This document shows, one piece after another, positions 44,780 to 53,900 of a stretch of DNA of 64,000 nt. The notes below the pieces were generated by a model. The model did not search any database. It was given only the letters and a program-made list of their open reading frames with translations, and was not told the origin of the DNA. A program made the translations under genes and the position numbers. The stretch's first letter is position 1. The number at the start of each line of letters is the position of its first letter. The stretch covers positions 124,001 through 188,000 of the forward strand of contig NZ_JADMLG010000005.1 of the NCBI RefSeq assembly GCF_015674855.1, written 5' to 3'. The DNA is from Nocardia bovistercoris. GTDB taxonomy: Bacteria; Actinomycetota; Actinomycetes; Mycobacteriales; Mycobacteriaceae.

Positions 44780-45930
44780 CCGTGAGTACCGAGCCGAGCA
44801 CCGACCGTCCGGCGGCCGGTGCGCACCTGCTGCCGCCGCCGGACGGTCAGCTCGGCGTGATCGCGATCGGGGACGTGCGCCTGGAGAACGGCGCGACCGT
44901 CCCCGATGTGCGGCTCGCCGTGCAGCGCTGGGGCGAGCTGTCGCCCGCACTCGACAATGTGGTCCTCGTCGAGCACGCGCTCACCGGCGATTCGCATGTG
45001 GTCGGCGCGGCGAACGAGGCACACGAGCAGGCGGGCTGGTGGGACGGGCTCGTCGGTCCCGGTGCGGCGGTGGACACCGACGAATGGTGCGTGATCGCGA
45101 CCAACGTACTCGGCGGCTGCAAGGGCAGCACCGGTCCCGCCTCCCTCGCGTCCGACGGAAAACCTTGGGGCGCACGGTTTCCCGAAATCTCCATCCGCGA
45201 TCAGGTGGCCGCCGAACTTACGCTGACCGAGTTGCTCGGCATCGAACGGCTCGCCGCGGTGGTCGGCGGGTCGATGGGCGGCATGCGGGTCCTCGAATGG
45301 ATGATCACCGCGCCCGAGCGCGTGGCGGCGGCCCTGGTCCTCGCGGTCGGCGCGCGCGCCACCGCCGACCAGATCGGCACGCAGACCACCCAGATCGCCG
45401 CGATCACCGCCGACCCGGACTGGCAGGGCGGGAACTATCACGGCACCGGCCGCGCCCCGACGACCGGCATGGGCCTCGCACGCCGCATCGCGCACCTGAC
45501 CTATCGCACCGAGGGCGAGCTGGATCACCGATTCGCCAACGATGCCCAGCAGGGTGAGGACCCGTGGCGCGGCGGGCGGTACGCGGTGCAGAGCTACCTC
45601 GATCATCAAGCCGAAAAGCTGTGCAGCCGTTTCGATCCCGCGACCTACGTGCTGCTCACCGAGGCGATGAACCGCCACGACGTCGGGCGCGGTCGCGGCG
45701 GGATCGCGGCGGCGCTGGCATCGACGCCGGTGCCGTGCGTGGTCGGTGGCGTCGATTCGGATCGCCTGTACCCGTTGCACACCCAGCGGGAACTGGCCGA
45801 GGCGCTACCCGGCTGTGAACGACTCGAGGTCGTGCATTCGCGCGACGGGCACGACGGGTTCCTCACCGAGGCCGCGGCGGTGTCCAAGCTGTTGAGCGAG
45901 ACCATGCGGTTGGCGCGCGAACACCGCTGA
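44776..45930 (+). CDS. metX: Homoserine O-acetyltransferase
   Basis: A 384-residue alpha/beta-hydrolase-fold acetyltransferase (Rv3341) that activates homoserine for sulfhydrylation. The nucleophile is Ser166 in VGGSMGGM; the acid is in [10 protein letters not shown] and the His in SRDGHDGFL. It starts at a GTG overlapping the metY stop, so the pair is translationally coupled and both fall under the SAM-IV riboswitch. The product of MetX is the substrate of MetY. Confidence 0.95.
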   Translation: MTVSTEPSTDRPAAGAHLLPPPDGQLGVIAIGDVRLENGATVPDVRLAVQRWGELSPALDNVVLVEHALTGDSHVVGAANEAHEQAGWWDGLVGPGAAVDTDEWCVIATNVLGGCKGSTGPASLASDGKPWGARFPEISIRDQVAAELTLTELLGIERLAAVVGGSMGGMRVLEWMITAPERVAAALVLAVGARATADQIGTQTTQIAAITADPDWQGGNYHGTGRAPTTGMGLARRIAHLTYRTEGELDHRFANDAQQGEDPWRGGRYAVQSYLDHQAEKLCSRFDPATYVLLTEAMNRHDVGRGRGGIAAALASTPVPCVVGGVDSDRLYPLHTQRELAEALPGCERLEVVHSRDGHDGFLTEAAAVSKLLSETMRLAREHR

Positions 45931-45948
45931 GCCGCCGGTGCGTTCGGT

Positions 45949-46263
45949 TCAGCCGACGCCGACGGTGCTGATGGTGGCCGCGAGCGTGACGATCACCGAA
46001 CCGAGCAGCGTGAGCGTGGCGACGTCGAACGGGCGACTGCGCACCGCGAGCAGTCCGACCCGCGCGGTGGGCAGGCACAGCCGGAACGCCGCCGCGAGCA
46101 GGGTCGCGCCACCGAAGAACAGCGCGCCGCGTCGCCACCGGTCCGAAGCGACCAGCACCACGGCCGCCACGATGACGAGCGTCACCACCACCATCGGCAG
46201 GTGACAGCGCAGAAACCGCGCCACCGCACCCGGCTGCCTTCCCGCGGATTCGACATCGGTCAC
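45949..46263 (-). CDS. DUF3017 membrane protein
   Basis: A 104-residue protein with three predicted membrane helices. The central RRGALFFGGATLLAAAFRL and GLLAVRSRPFD segments match the DUF3017 family of actinobacteria, usually found beside folD or metX. Function unknown. The GTG at 46263 is used, with a GGGG weak ribosome site and a GACAAT hexamer 6 nt upstream. It converges with metX, 18 bp apart. Confidence 0.75.
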   Translation of the reverse strand: MTDVESAGRQPGAVARFLRCHLPMVVVTLVIVAAVVLVASDRWRRGALFFGGATLLAAAFRLCLPTARVGLLAVRSRPFDVATLTLLGSVIVTLAATISTVGVG

Positions 46264-46554
46264 GCCCCGATTGTCGCAGATCCGCCCACCCCGCCTCACG
46301 CCAGGACGGCGTCCCCTCGGCGTCGATCGGATGTTCCGGCGCACGTGGAGGCCGCGACTCCCAGGGTGTACCCCCGAGCGTGCCGCCTACGGACCGTACC
46401 GGCCGTGTCGCGCACGAGTTTGTGGCGCAACGACTTCCGATCTCACCCCGGCGCCTTGACCGGCGACCGGTCGGGCAGCAGACTGGGCGCGGTAGACGGG
46501 TCGTGTCGACGTGACGCGGGCCTTGTTCGTTCGGGGACGAAGCGGGGGAAGATC

Positions 46555-47097
46555 ATGCGAATCGCACGTGCCGTCACGATCGCCGTGCTGTTGTCCGCGC
46601 CCGGGGCGGTCGCGGGCTGCTCGGCCGAGCCGGTGGCCGGGTCGGCGACACCCGCCGCCTCCAGCACCACCGACGCCGCGCCCAGCGACCAGTTCGGTCC
46701 GCTCGGCTACGGGAAGCTGCGGCTCGGCATGAGCATGCTCGACGCGCAGGCCACCGGCGAGATCGCACAGGTGGAGGATATGAAGGGCGACCCGCCCGGC
46801 TGCGGTCGCTACACCACCAAGACCGGTGCGAGCGGGTTCTACAAGCAGGGCGAGATCGTCGCGATCATGCACAACAAGCTGCCCGCACGCACCCCCGAGG
46901 GCGTGGCGGCGGGGTCGACGGTGGACGAGGTGCGCGCGGCCTACCCCGCCCTGAAACTCGGCCACAACTGGAGTTCCGCCGACGTACCCGGCCATCCCGC
47001 ACATTACGGATTCCTCGGGGTCCGCCGGCAGAGCGCACCCGACGCGAAAGTCACCCAAATGCTGCTCTACAACGACAACGACACCTGCCACAACTGA
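46555..47097 (+). CDS. Lipoprotein of unknown function
   Basis: A 180-residue predicted lipoprotein: signal peptide with lipobox AVAGC (acylated Cys22), a Ser/Thr/Ala-rich tether to about residue 45, then a folded domain starting GPLGYGKLRLGMSMLDA with Cys81 and a C-terminal Cys178. The LGYGKLRLGMS region is common in secreted actinobacterial proteins that have a repeat of this motif. A GGGGGAAGATC ribosome site precedes the ATG. No partner genes in the neighbourhood suggest a role. Confidence 0.8.
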   Translation: MRIARAVTIAVLLSAPGAVAGCSAEPVAGSATPAASSTTDAAPSDQFGPLGYGKLRLGMSMLDAQATGEIAQVEDMKGDPPGCGRYTTKTGASGFYKQGEIVAIMHNKLPARTPEGVAAGSTVDEVRAAYPALKLGHNWSSADVPGHPAHYGFLGVRRQSAPDAKVTQMLLYNDNDTCHN

Positions 47098-47230
47098 TCG
47101 CCGCGGAGTTCTCCCCGCGCCCTGGTTCCACGCGGCGCGAGGTCGGGGACGGTCTCCTCGAATGTGCACACGAGCCCACCCGGTATCGCTAGTCTCATTT
47201 CCGAGAATGCCATTCACATCGGAGTGAGCT

Positions 47231-47989
47231 ATGCGATTCGTCCTCGTCCACGGCGGATTCCACGCGGCTTGGTGCTGGGATCGCCTGATTCCGGAACTCG
47301 CCGAACTCGGCCACGAGGGAGTCGCCGTCGACCTGCCCGGCCACGGGAAACTCGTGGCACAGGAATCGACCATCGCCAACCGCCGCGACGCGATCCTCGA
47401 CGTACTGCGCGACGGCGATGTCCTGGTCGGCCATTCCGGCGGCGGTTTCGACATCACCACGGCCGCCGACGCCGCCCCCGACCGCGTCGCCCACTTGATC
47501 TACCTGGCCGCGGCCCTACCCCGCGAAGGCCGCACCTTCCCCGAAGCGATGGCCATGCGCGACAACGAGGACGGCGAATTCGACGCCGACGTCGGCGCCA
47601 TGCTCTCCTACCTGCACTTCGCCGACGACGGCACCATGACTTTCGCGTCCTACGAGGGCGCGCGCGACTACTTCTACCACGACTGCGACGAACCCACCGC
47701 CCGCTGGGCCTTCGACCACCTCGGCCCGGAACGCTTCGGCGACACCACCGTAACCCCCGTTTCCGTCCCCACCTTCTGGTCCGCCGACATCCCCCGCAGC
47801 TACATCCGCTGCCTCCAGGACCGCTGCAAACCGAGATGGCTCTCCGACTCCGTAACCACCCGCCTCGGCGTCACCCCCCTGACCATCGACACCTCCCACT
47901 CCCCTTTCCTGAGCCGCCCCCGAGAACTGGCCACCCTCCTCACCCAAGCCCCGACCACCACCCCCACCGGCCCCCTCCTCCCCAACTGA
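47231..47989 (+). CDS. Alpha/beta-hydrolase, salicylate-esterase/hydroxynitrile-lyase-like
   Basis: A 252-residue hydrolase of the plant-esterase-like branch: the oxyanion/cap start VLVHGGFHAAWCWDRLIPEL is characteristic, with nucleophile VGHSGGGF and the C-terminal His in DTSHSPFLSRP. It may cleave small methyl esters; the substrate is unknown. An inter-domain segment FWSADIPRSYIRC follows the family. The coding strand is strikingly C-rich, especially after 47700, in contrast to the next gene. Confidence 0.82.
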   Translation: MRFVLVHGGFHAAWCWDRLIPELAELGHEGVAVDLPGHGKLVAQESTIANRRDAILDVLRDGDVLVGHSGGGFDITTAADAAPDRVAHLIYLAAALPREGRTFPEAMAMRDNEDGEFDADVGAMLSYLHFADDGTMTFASYEGARDYFYHDCDEPTARWAFDHLGPERFGDTTVTPVSVPTFWSADIPRSYIRCLQDRCKPRWLSDSVTTRLGVTPLTIDTSHSPFLSRPRELATLLTQAPTTTPTGPLLPN

Positions 47990-48067
47990 CCCGAAGCGAA
48001 GCCCTTCGGCTGCTGCCGAACCGGCCGGCTTCGCGAGCAGATATGGCCCCTGGTTCAATAGGCGGCT

Positions 48068-48532
48068 GTGTTCCGACTGATGTTTCATGAGCCTGTTATT
48101 CCGGGGAATACCGGGAATGCGATTCGGTTGGTGGCGGGGGTGGGGTGTGAGCTGCATTTGGTGGGGCCGCTCGGGTTCGATTTGTCGGAGGCCAAGTTGC
48201 GGCGGGCGGGGTTGGATTACCACGATCTGGCTTCGGTGACGGTGCACGGGAGTTTGGCGGAGGCGTGGGAGGCGTTGCGGCCGGAGCGGGTTTACGCGTT
48301 CACCACGCATGCGCGGGCTCGGCATACCGATATAGCGTATCGGGAGGGGGATGTGTTGTTGTTCGGGACCGAACCGACGGGGTTGCCGGAGGAGGTGCTC
48401 GGTGATCCTCGGATCACGGCGCGGGTGCGGATACCGATGCTGCCGGGGCGGCGGTCGATGAATTTGTCGAATGCGGCGGCGGTGGCGGTGTACGAGGCGT
48501 GGCGGCAGCAGGGGTTTCCCGGCGGGGTGTAG
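48068..48532 (+). CDS. trmL: tRNA (cytidine(34)-2'-O)-methyltransferase
   Basis: A 154-residue SPOUT methyltransferase (TrmL/SpoU class) that 2'-O-methylates the wobble base of some leucine tRNAs. The knot motifs are GNTGNAIRL near the N-terminus, FGTEPTGLPEEV and IPMLPGRRSMNLSNAAAVAVYE. Length is typical. The start is a GTG. Codon choice is unusual for the window: many TTG, GGG and GCG codons make the coding strand G-rich, unlike its C-rich neighbour. Confidence 0.93.
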   Translation: MFRLMFHEPVIPGNTGNAIRLVAGVGCELHLVGPLGFDLSEAKLRRAGLDYHDLASVTVHGSLAEAWEALRPERVYAFTTHARARHTDIAYREGDVLLFGTEPTGLPEEVLGDPRITARVRIPMLPGRRSMNLSNAAAVAVYEAWRQQGFPGGV

Positions 48533-48541
48533 GGGCGAGGT

Positions 48542-48775
48542 CTACCGATCGATGTCGAAGCGTTTGACGCGGGAGGTCGCGCCTGCGACGAGGCGCACGG
48601 AACTCTTGGGGACGCCGAAATGGCTGGCGAGGAGTTCGACGGCGGCCTTGTTGGCTTTGCCTTCGACGGCGGGAGCGCGGACGTAGAGGCGCAGGGTTCC
48701 GTCGTCGAGGGGTTCAACCAGCGGACCCTTGCGACTGTTGGGAGTCACCGTCGCTCTGATCACGGTAGGCGGCAC
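48542..48775 (-). CDS. DUF167/YggU family protein
   Basis: A 77-residue protein of the DUF167 family (YggU fold): VTPNSRKG at the N-terminus, LRLYVRAPAVEGKANKA as the family signature and a terminal RVKRFDID. Function unknown. The GTG at 48775 has a GGGAG site 7 nt upstream. It converges with trmL with a 9-bp gap and follows the DUF4349 gene on the same strand. Confidence 0.82.
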   Translation of the reverse strand: MPPTVIRATVTPNSRKGPLVEPLDDGTLRLYVRAPAVEGKANKAAVELLASHFGVPKSSVRLVAGATSRVKRFDIDR

Positions 48776-48812
48776 CGTCTTCTCCCGTTCGGGTCGAACG
48801 CCGAGGACACTA

Positions 48813-49793
48813 CTACTCGCCCGATTCCTTTGTGCCCGAACTTTTTCCGCTTTCTTCCGAGGTAGCGGTTTCGACGGCTGCGGCCGACTCGCTCTTCGCG
48901 GGTCCGGCAACCGGAACGGAACCATGACTGCGCGTCGATGTTCCGCGCCAACGCACAGCTCTGGCGATCCCCCATCCGAGCACTCCGAGCACCGCGAGGA
49001 AGCCCAGCCACGGAATCGCCTTGCCCGCGAACACGATCGCGTCCTGCAACCAGTCGACCAGCGAGTTCCAGCCGGAGACGAGGCCGTCCCAGAAGTTGTC
49101 GGGACCGCTGCCTTCGGTCTCCGTCTCGGTGGCGGTGATGTCGATGGTGAGGCTGGACAGCGCGACCTGGTCGTCGAGGCGGCGTTTCTGGGCGGTGAGG
49201 CTGTCGAGTTCGCCTTGCCTGCTGGACAGGGCGTTCTCGGCGGCGATGAGGTCGGCGGTGTTGGTCGCGCTCGCGATGAGCGCGCGCAGCCTGTCCACCG
49301 ACGCCTGCAACGCCTTGATCTTGGCGTCCAGGTCCTCCCACTGCATGGTGACGTCTTCGCGGTTGGTGCTGACCCTGGTGACCTCGCCGACGCCGCCGAG
49401 TCCGTCGATGAACGCGTCGGTCTTGTCGCCCGGCACCCGGACGGTGAGGGTGGCTGCGGGGTCGTTGTCCTCGGTGTCGGGTTGTTCGGTGCGGCTGTCG
49501 ATCCGCCCGCCCGCCGCGCGCACCCGGTCGGCGACGGTCGCGGCGGCGGCGATCGGGTCGTGCGCGGTGATGTCGACGCTGCCGGTGACGACTTCCTTGC
49601 GCGTGCTGACCTCGTTGCCCTGGCCTTTGCCGTCGGCGGGTGACGGCGCCTGTTCGCGCAGGCCGGGCGGGGCGACCGCGGGCGTGGGCGACGACAGGGA
49701 TGTGCCGTCGGAGACGGATTCGTCACTGCCGCAGCCGACGAGCGCCGTCGTCAGGAAGGTCAGGCCGAGGCACAGCACCGCAAGCTTTCGCAT
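48813..49793 (-). CDS. DUF4349 lipoprotein with C-terminal membrane helix
   Basis: A 326-residue protein. The N-terminal signal carries the lipobox TALVGC (Cys21). Residues about 60-240 form a DUF4349 domain: ITAHDPIAAAATVADRV, VRVPGDKTDAFIDGL and a long coiled coil (DLDAKIKALQASVDRLRAL, then ALSSRQGELDSLTAQ). A transmembrane helix (about 263-285) and a Ser/Glu-rich tail follow. Function unknown; such proteins are envelope-anchored. A TACCCT hexamer 6 nt before the ATG indicates a leaderless start. Confidence 0.85.
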   Translation of the reverse strand: MRKLAVLCLGLTFLTTALVGCGSDESVSDGTSLSSPTPAVAPPGLREQAPSPADGKGQGNEVSTRKEVVTGSVDITAHDPIAAAATVADRVRAAGGRIDSRTEQPDTEDNDPAATLTVRVPGDKTDAFIDGLGGVGEVTRVSTNREDVTMQWEDLDAKIKALQASVDRLRALIASATNTADLIAAENALSSRQGELDSLTAQKRRLDDQVALSSLTIDITATETETEGSGPDNFWDGLVSGWNSLVDWLQDAIVFAGKAIPWLGFLAVLGVLGWGIARAVRWRGTSTRSHGSVPVAGPAKSESAAAVETATSEESGKSSGTKESGE

Positions 49794-49799
49794 GTTCGC

Positions 49800-49805
49800 A
49801 GGGTA
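49800..49805 (-). promoter_or_regulatory. -10 hexamer TACCCT, leaderless start
   Basis: On the minus strand TACCCT-GCGAAC precedes the ATG at 49793. Confidence 0.6.
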
Positions 49806-49824
49806 GCCGTTGCGGTGACCGCGG

Positions 49825-50910
49825 TCACCGGTCTCGACGCCGCGACCGTTCGCCGGTCCGTCCGTCGATGAACCGCCGCGCACTGGCGAAGCGCGGCGGA
49901 TGCGCCGAGCGCGGCCCGCCCGGAGGCGGGGTGTGGATGTCGCGCATCCTGGCCTCGACGGCCTCGATCCGCGTCGCGATCTCGGGATGCGAGTCGAGCA
50001 GTCGGGCGAATCGGCCCCTCGGCTCCGCGCGCTGCGACCACAGCTCGAGCACGGCCCGCATCTCCGCGCCGTATCCGAGATCGACGGCGGTGCGGTCGGC
50101 GTCGAGTTCGCCGCGACGGCGCTGCGCCCGTTCGGCGAACGGCTCCAGCAGGATCGCGGCCAGCGGCAGCGCGACCAGCGCGCCGAAATGCAGGACGGCC
50201 GCGACCGCGAGGGCGAGCACGAACCCCACCCGGGTCGCGACCGCGACCACGATCGCGATGGTGTCCAACGGCTTTCGGACGCCGAACAGGCGCAGCGCAC
50301 CGACCGCGCCGACCACGTGCGCGGCGTGGGCCACGAAAACCGCGAATCGCCAGGCGATTCGGCGCAGGATCCGGCGCAGCAGGGTGAGCGGCAGCGCGTA
50401 CCAGTAGCTCAGCATCCTGGCGCGCTGGTCGCCGCCGAGGTGGTGACCGAGTTCGTGGGCGAGGATAGCCTCGAGTTCGCGGGCGCCGAGTCGCAGTGCG
50501 ACGCTGGTGATCGCGACGATGCGACCGGGCGCGGCGAGTGCGTTGAGGTGATCGGTGTCTTCGACCCAGAGCGAATAGTCCACCGCGCGCACCCCGGCGG
50601 CGCGGGTGACGTTGTGCCAGGCCGAGCCGAGCGCGCCCTGTTCCTCGGGACGCGGGCGGCGCACCGGGAAGATCCTCGGCGCCATGTCACCGGTCGGTCC
50701 CGGCACGAACAGCGCTGCGACCAGCCAGAACACGGTGAGCCCGAGGGCAGGTGTGCTGCCGAACAGCGCGCCGACCGCGAAGACCAGCAGCCCGCCGAGC
50801 ACCATGGACGGCAGCGAAACCAGCAGTGTGACAAGGGTTGTCCGGATTCGGGCAGGCCTGCGCGGCGGGTGCGGTCCTGCCGAGCTGTCCATATGCATGG
50901 GTCGTGCCAT
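49825..50910 (-). CDS. M48-family membrane zinc metalloprotease
   Basis: A 361-residue integral membrane peptidase of the M48 family. Two N-terminal helices (about 25-72) and one or two central helices (about 210-260) frame the catalytic parts. The zinc motif is LAHELGHHLGG, and the third ligand is the Glu of ELDADRTAVD. Such enzymes degrade damaged membrane proteins (HtpX/Ste24-like). The C-terminus is Arg-rich and ends beside the DUF4349 gene. Confidence 0.88.
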   Translation of the reverse strand: MARPMHMDSSAGPHPPRRPARIRTTLVTLLVSLPSMVLGGLLVFAVGALFGSTPALGLTVFWLVAALFVPGPTGDMAPRIFPVRRPRPEEQGALGSAWHNVTRAAGVRAVDYSLWVEDTDHLNALAAPGRIVAITSVALRLGARELEAILAHELGHHLGGDQRARMLSYWYALPLTLLRRILRRIAWRFAVFVAHAAHVVGAVGALRLFGVRKPLDTIAIVVAVATRVGFVLALAVAAVLHFGALVALPLAAILLEPFAERAQRRRGELDADRTAVDLGYGAEMRAVLELWSQRAEPRGRFARLLDSHPEIATRIEAVEARMRDIHTPPPGGPRSAHPPRFASARRFIDGRTGERSRRRDR

Positions 50911-50937
50911 CCGTCCGTCGTCGGCGCCTACGATAGG

Positions 50938-53900
50938 TCACCGGAAGTCGCGCGAGCGGGAACCGACACGCAGTTCCATGCGCTGCAGGTGTTCGGCGAC
51001 AACGCTGACCACCCCCTCGGCGTTCTGCACCCGCCCCCGAATGAGCAGGGCCGGGGCGCTCTGGGCCACCCGCCGATACCGGGCCCACAGTCCGACCGAG
51101 CAGACGACATTGACCATACCGGTCTCGTCCTCCAGGTTCAGGAAAGTGACGCCCGCGGCGGTGGCGGGCCGCTGCCGGTGGGTGACCGCGCCGCCGATGA
51201 GCACGCGGGACCCGTCGGGCACCGCGAGCAGACCCGAGGCGGGGACGACGCCGAGTTCGTCCAGTCGCGGACGCAGGAATTCGGTCGGGTAGCTGCCCGG
51301 TGACACGCCGGTGGCCCACACGTCGGCGGCGGCGAGTTCGAGGTCGCTCATCCCGGGCAGGGTCGGTGCCGCGGTGGCCGCGCCGGTGCCGGGCAAGCGG
51401 TCGTGCCGTTCGCCCGCGGCCGCGCCCGCCGCCCACAGCGCTTCGCGCCTGCTCAGCCCGAGACTTCCGAGCGCGCCCGCGGTGGCCAGCGCCTCGGCCT
51501 GTCCGACGGTCAACTCCACCCGCCCGGTGAGATCGAGGAAGGTGGTGTACGGCCCGGATTCGCGGGCGGTGACGATCTTTTCGGCCAGGTCGGCGCCGAG
51601 GTGGCGGACCGCGGCCAGACCGAGCCTGACCTCGCTTCCGCGATTCTCCAGCTCGGCCTCGGCCAGGCTCGCGTTGATATCGGGTCCGTGCACGGTGACC
51701 CCGTGCCTGCGGGCGTCGGCGACCAGCGACTGCGGCGAATAGAAACCCATCGGCTGGGCGCGCAGCAGTCCGGCGCAGAACGCGGCCGGATAGTGCAGTT
51801 TGAACCAAGCGGAATAGAAGACCAGGGAGGCGAAACTCTGCGAATGGCTTTCCGGGAAACCGAAATTCGCGAAGGCGTGCAGTTTCTCGTAGATGCGGTC
51901 GGCGATTTCGCCGGTGATGCCGTGTAATTCGCGCATCCCGCGGTAGAGGCGTTCACGCAGGCGTTCCATGCGTTCGGGGGAACGTTTGGAGCCCATGGCG
52001 CGGCGCAATTGGTCGGCTTCGGCGGCGCTGAATCCGGCCACGTCGACGGCCATCTGCATCAGCTGTTCCTGGAACAGCGGCACCCCGAGGGTGCGGGCCA
52101 GCGCGTTCTCCAACGCCGGATGGTCGCAGACGGGGTCCTCCTGCTCGTTGCGGCGGCGAATATAGGGGTGCACGGAACCGCCCTGAATGGGGCCGGGCCG
52201 GATCAACGCGACCTCGACCACCAGATCGTAGAATTTCCGCGGTTTCAGTCGGGGCAGCGTCGCCATCTGGGCGCGCGACTCCACCTGGAAGACTCCGACC
52301 GAATCGGCGCGCGACAGCATTTCGTACACCCCGGCCTCCCCCAGGTCGAGCTGATGCAATTCGACGACTTCGCCGGTGTGCTCGCGCACCAGATCGATCA
52401 TGTAGCGCAGCGCGGAGAGCATGCCGAGGCCGAGCATGTCGAATTTCACCAGCCCCACCGCGGCGCAGTCGTCCTTGTCCCATTGCAGGACGCTGCGGCC
52501 CGGCATGCGCGCCCACTCCACCGGGCAGACGTCGGCGATGGGCCGGTCGCAGATCACCATGCCGCCGGAATGGATGCCGAGATGCCGCGGCAGCCCCTCG
52601 AGTTCGGCGGCCAGTTCGAGTACGGGTTCCGGTATGTCCGTGCCGGTTTCGGCCTCGACCCCGCTCCATCTGCTGACCTGCCTGCTCCAGGCGTCCAGTT
52701 GCCCCGGCGAGAAGCCGAGCGCGCGTGCGGCGTCGCGCACCGCGGATTTGCCGCGATAGGTGATCACATTGGCGACCTGCGCCGCGTATTCCCGGCCGTA
52801 TTTCGCGTAGACGTGCTGAATCGCCTCCTCGCGCCGGTCGGATTCGATATCCACGTCGATATCGGGCGGGCCATCGCGTTCCGGCGAGAGGAATCGTTCG
52901 AAGAGCAGTTCGTTGGCGACCGGATCGACATTGGTGATGCCGATGGCATAGCAGACCGCGGAATTTGCCGCCGAACCCCGACCCTGACAAAGGATTCCGC
53001 GCTCGTGGCAGAAGTCGACGATATCGTGCACCACCAGGAAATAGCCGGGGAAACCGAGTCCGGCGATGGTTCGGAGTTCGTATTCGAGTTGCCGGTAGGC
53101 GGCCGGGTTCGCGCTCGGCGGACCATAGCGGCGGTCCGCGCCGCGCATGGTCAGATCGCGCAGCCAGGAATCCTCGTCGTGGCCGGGCGGCACCTCGAAC
53201 GGCGGCAGTTTCGGTGCGATCAACCGCAGGTCGAAGGCACATTCGCGGGCGAGTTCGGCGGCATTGGTCACCGCGCGCGTCCCGGCGGGACCGGCCGCGG
53301 CGGCGAACAGCCGCGCCATTTCCGCACCGGAGCGCAGGTACGCGCCACCCGCGGCGGGCAGCCAGCCCGCGATGTCGTCCAGGCTGCGCCGCGCCCGGAT
53401 CGCGGCCAGCGCCATGGCGCGGCGGCGATGCGCGGGCGCCGCGAAATGCGCTCCCGTGGTGGCGATCACGGGCAGGACGAGACGGTCGGCGAGCGCCATG
53501 AGGCGGGCGTTGCGTTCGTCGTCCTCGGGGATGCCGTGGTGGGTGAGTTCCACGCCGACCCGGTCGGCGCCGAAGCGTTCGACCAGATCGCGCAAGGCCA
53601 GCTCGGCGCGGGGCAGGTCGGTGTCGCCCGCGCGCACATCGTGGTCGAGTGCCCGGCGCAGATGCCCCTTGCGGCAGCCGGTGAGAATGTGCCAGTGCCC
53701 GTCCGCGGCGGCGGTGAGGGTGTCGAGGTCGTAGCGCAGGATGCCCTTCTCGCCCGCGGCCATGTGCGCGGCGGAGATCTCCCGCGCGAGCCGCCGGTAT
53801 CCTTCCCCGCCCCTGGCCAGGACCAGTAGATGCGGTCCCGCCGGGTCGGGGTCGCCGGTGCGCGGCGCGGAGTCGGTCCACGTCGCGCCCGGTACCGCGC

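Noticed and set aside
52009..53829. A 606-codon plus-strand frame opposite dnaE2
   Set aside because: Opposite strand of a motif-rich polymerase gene; no recognised domain and no ribosome site.
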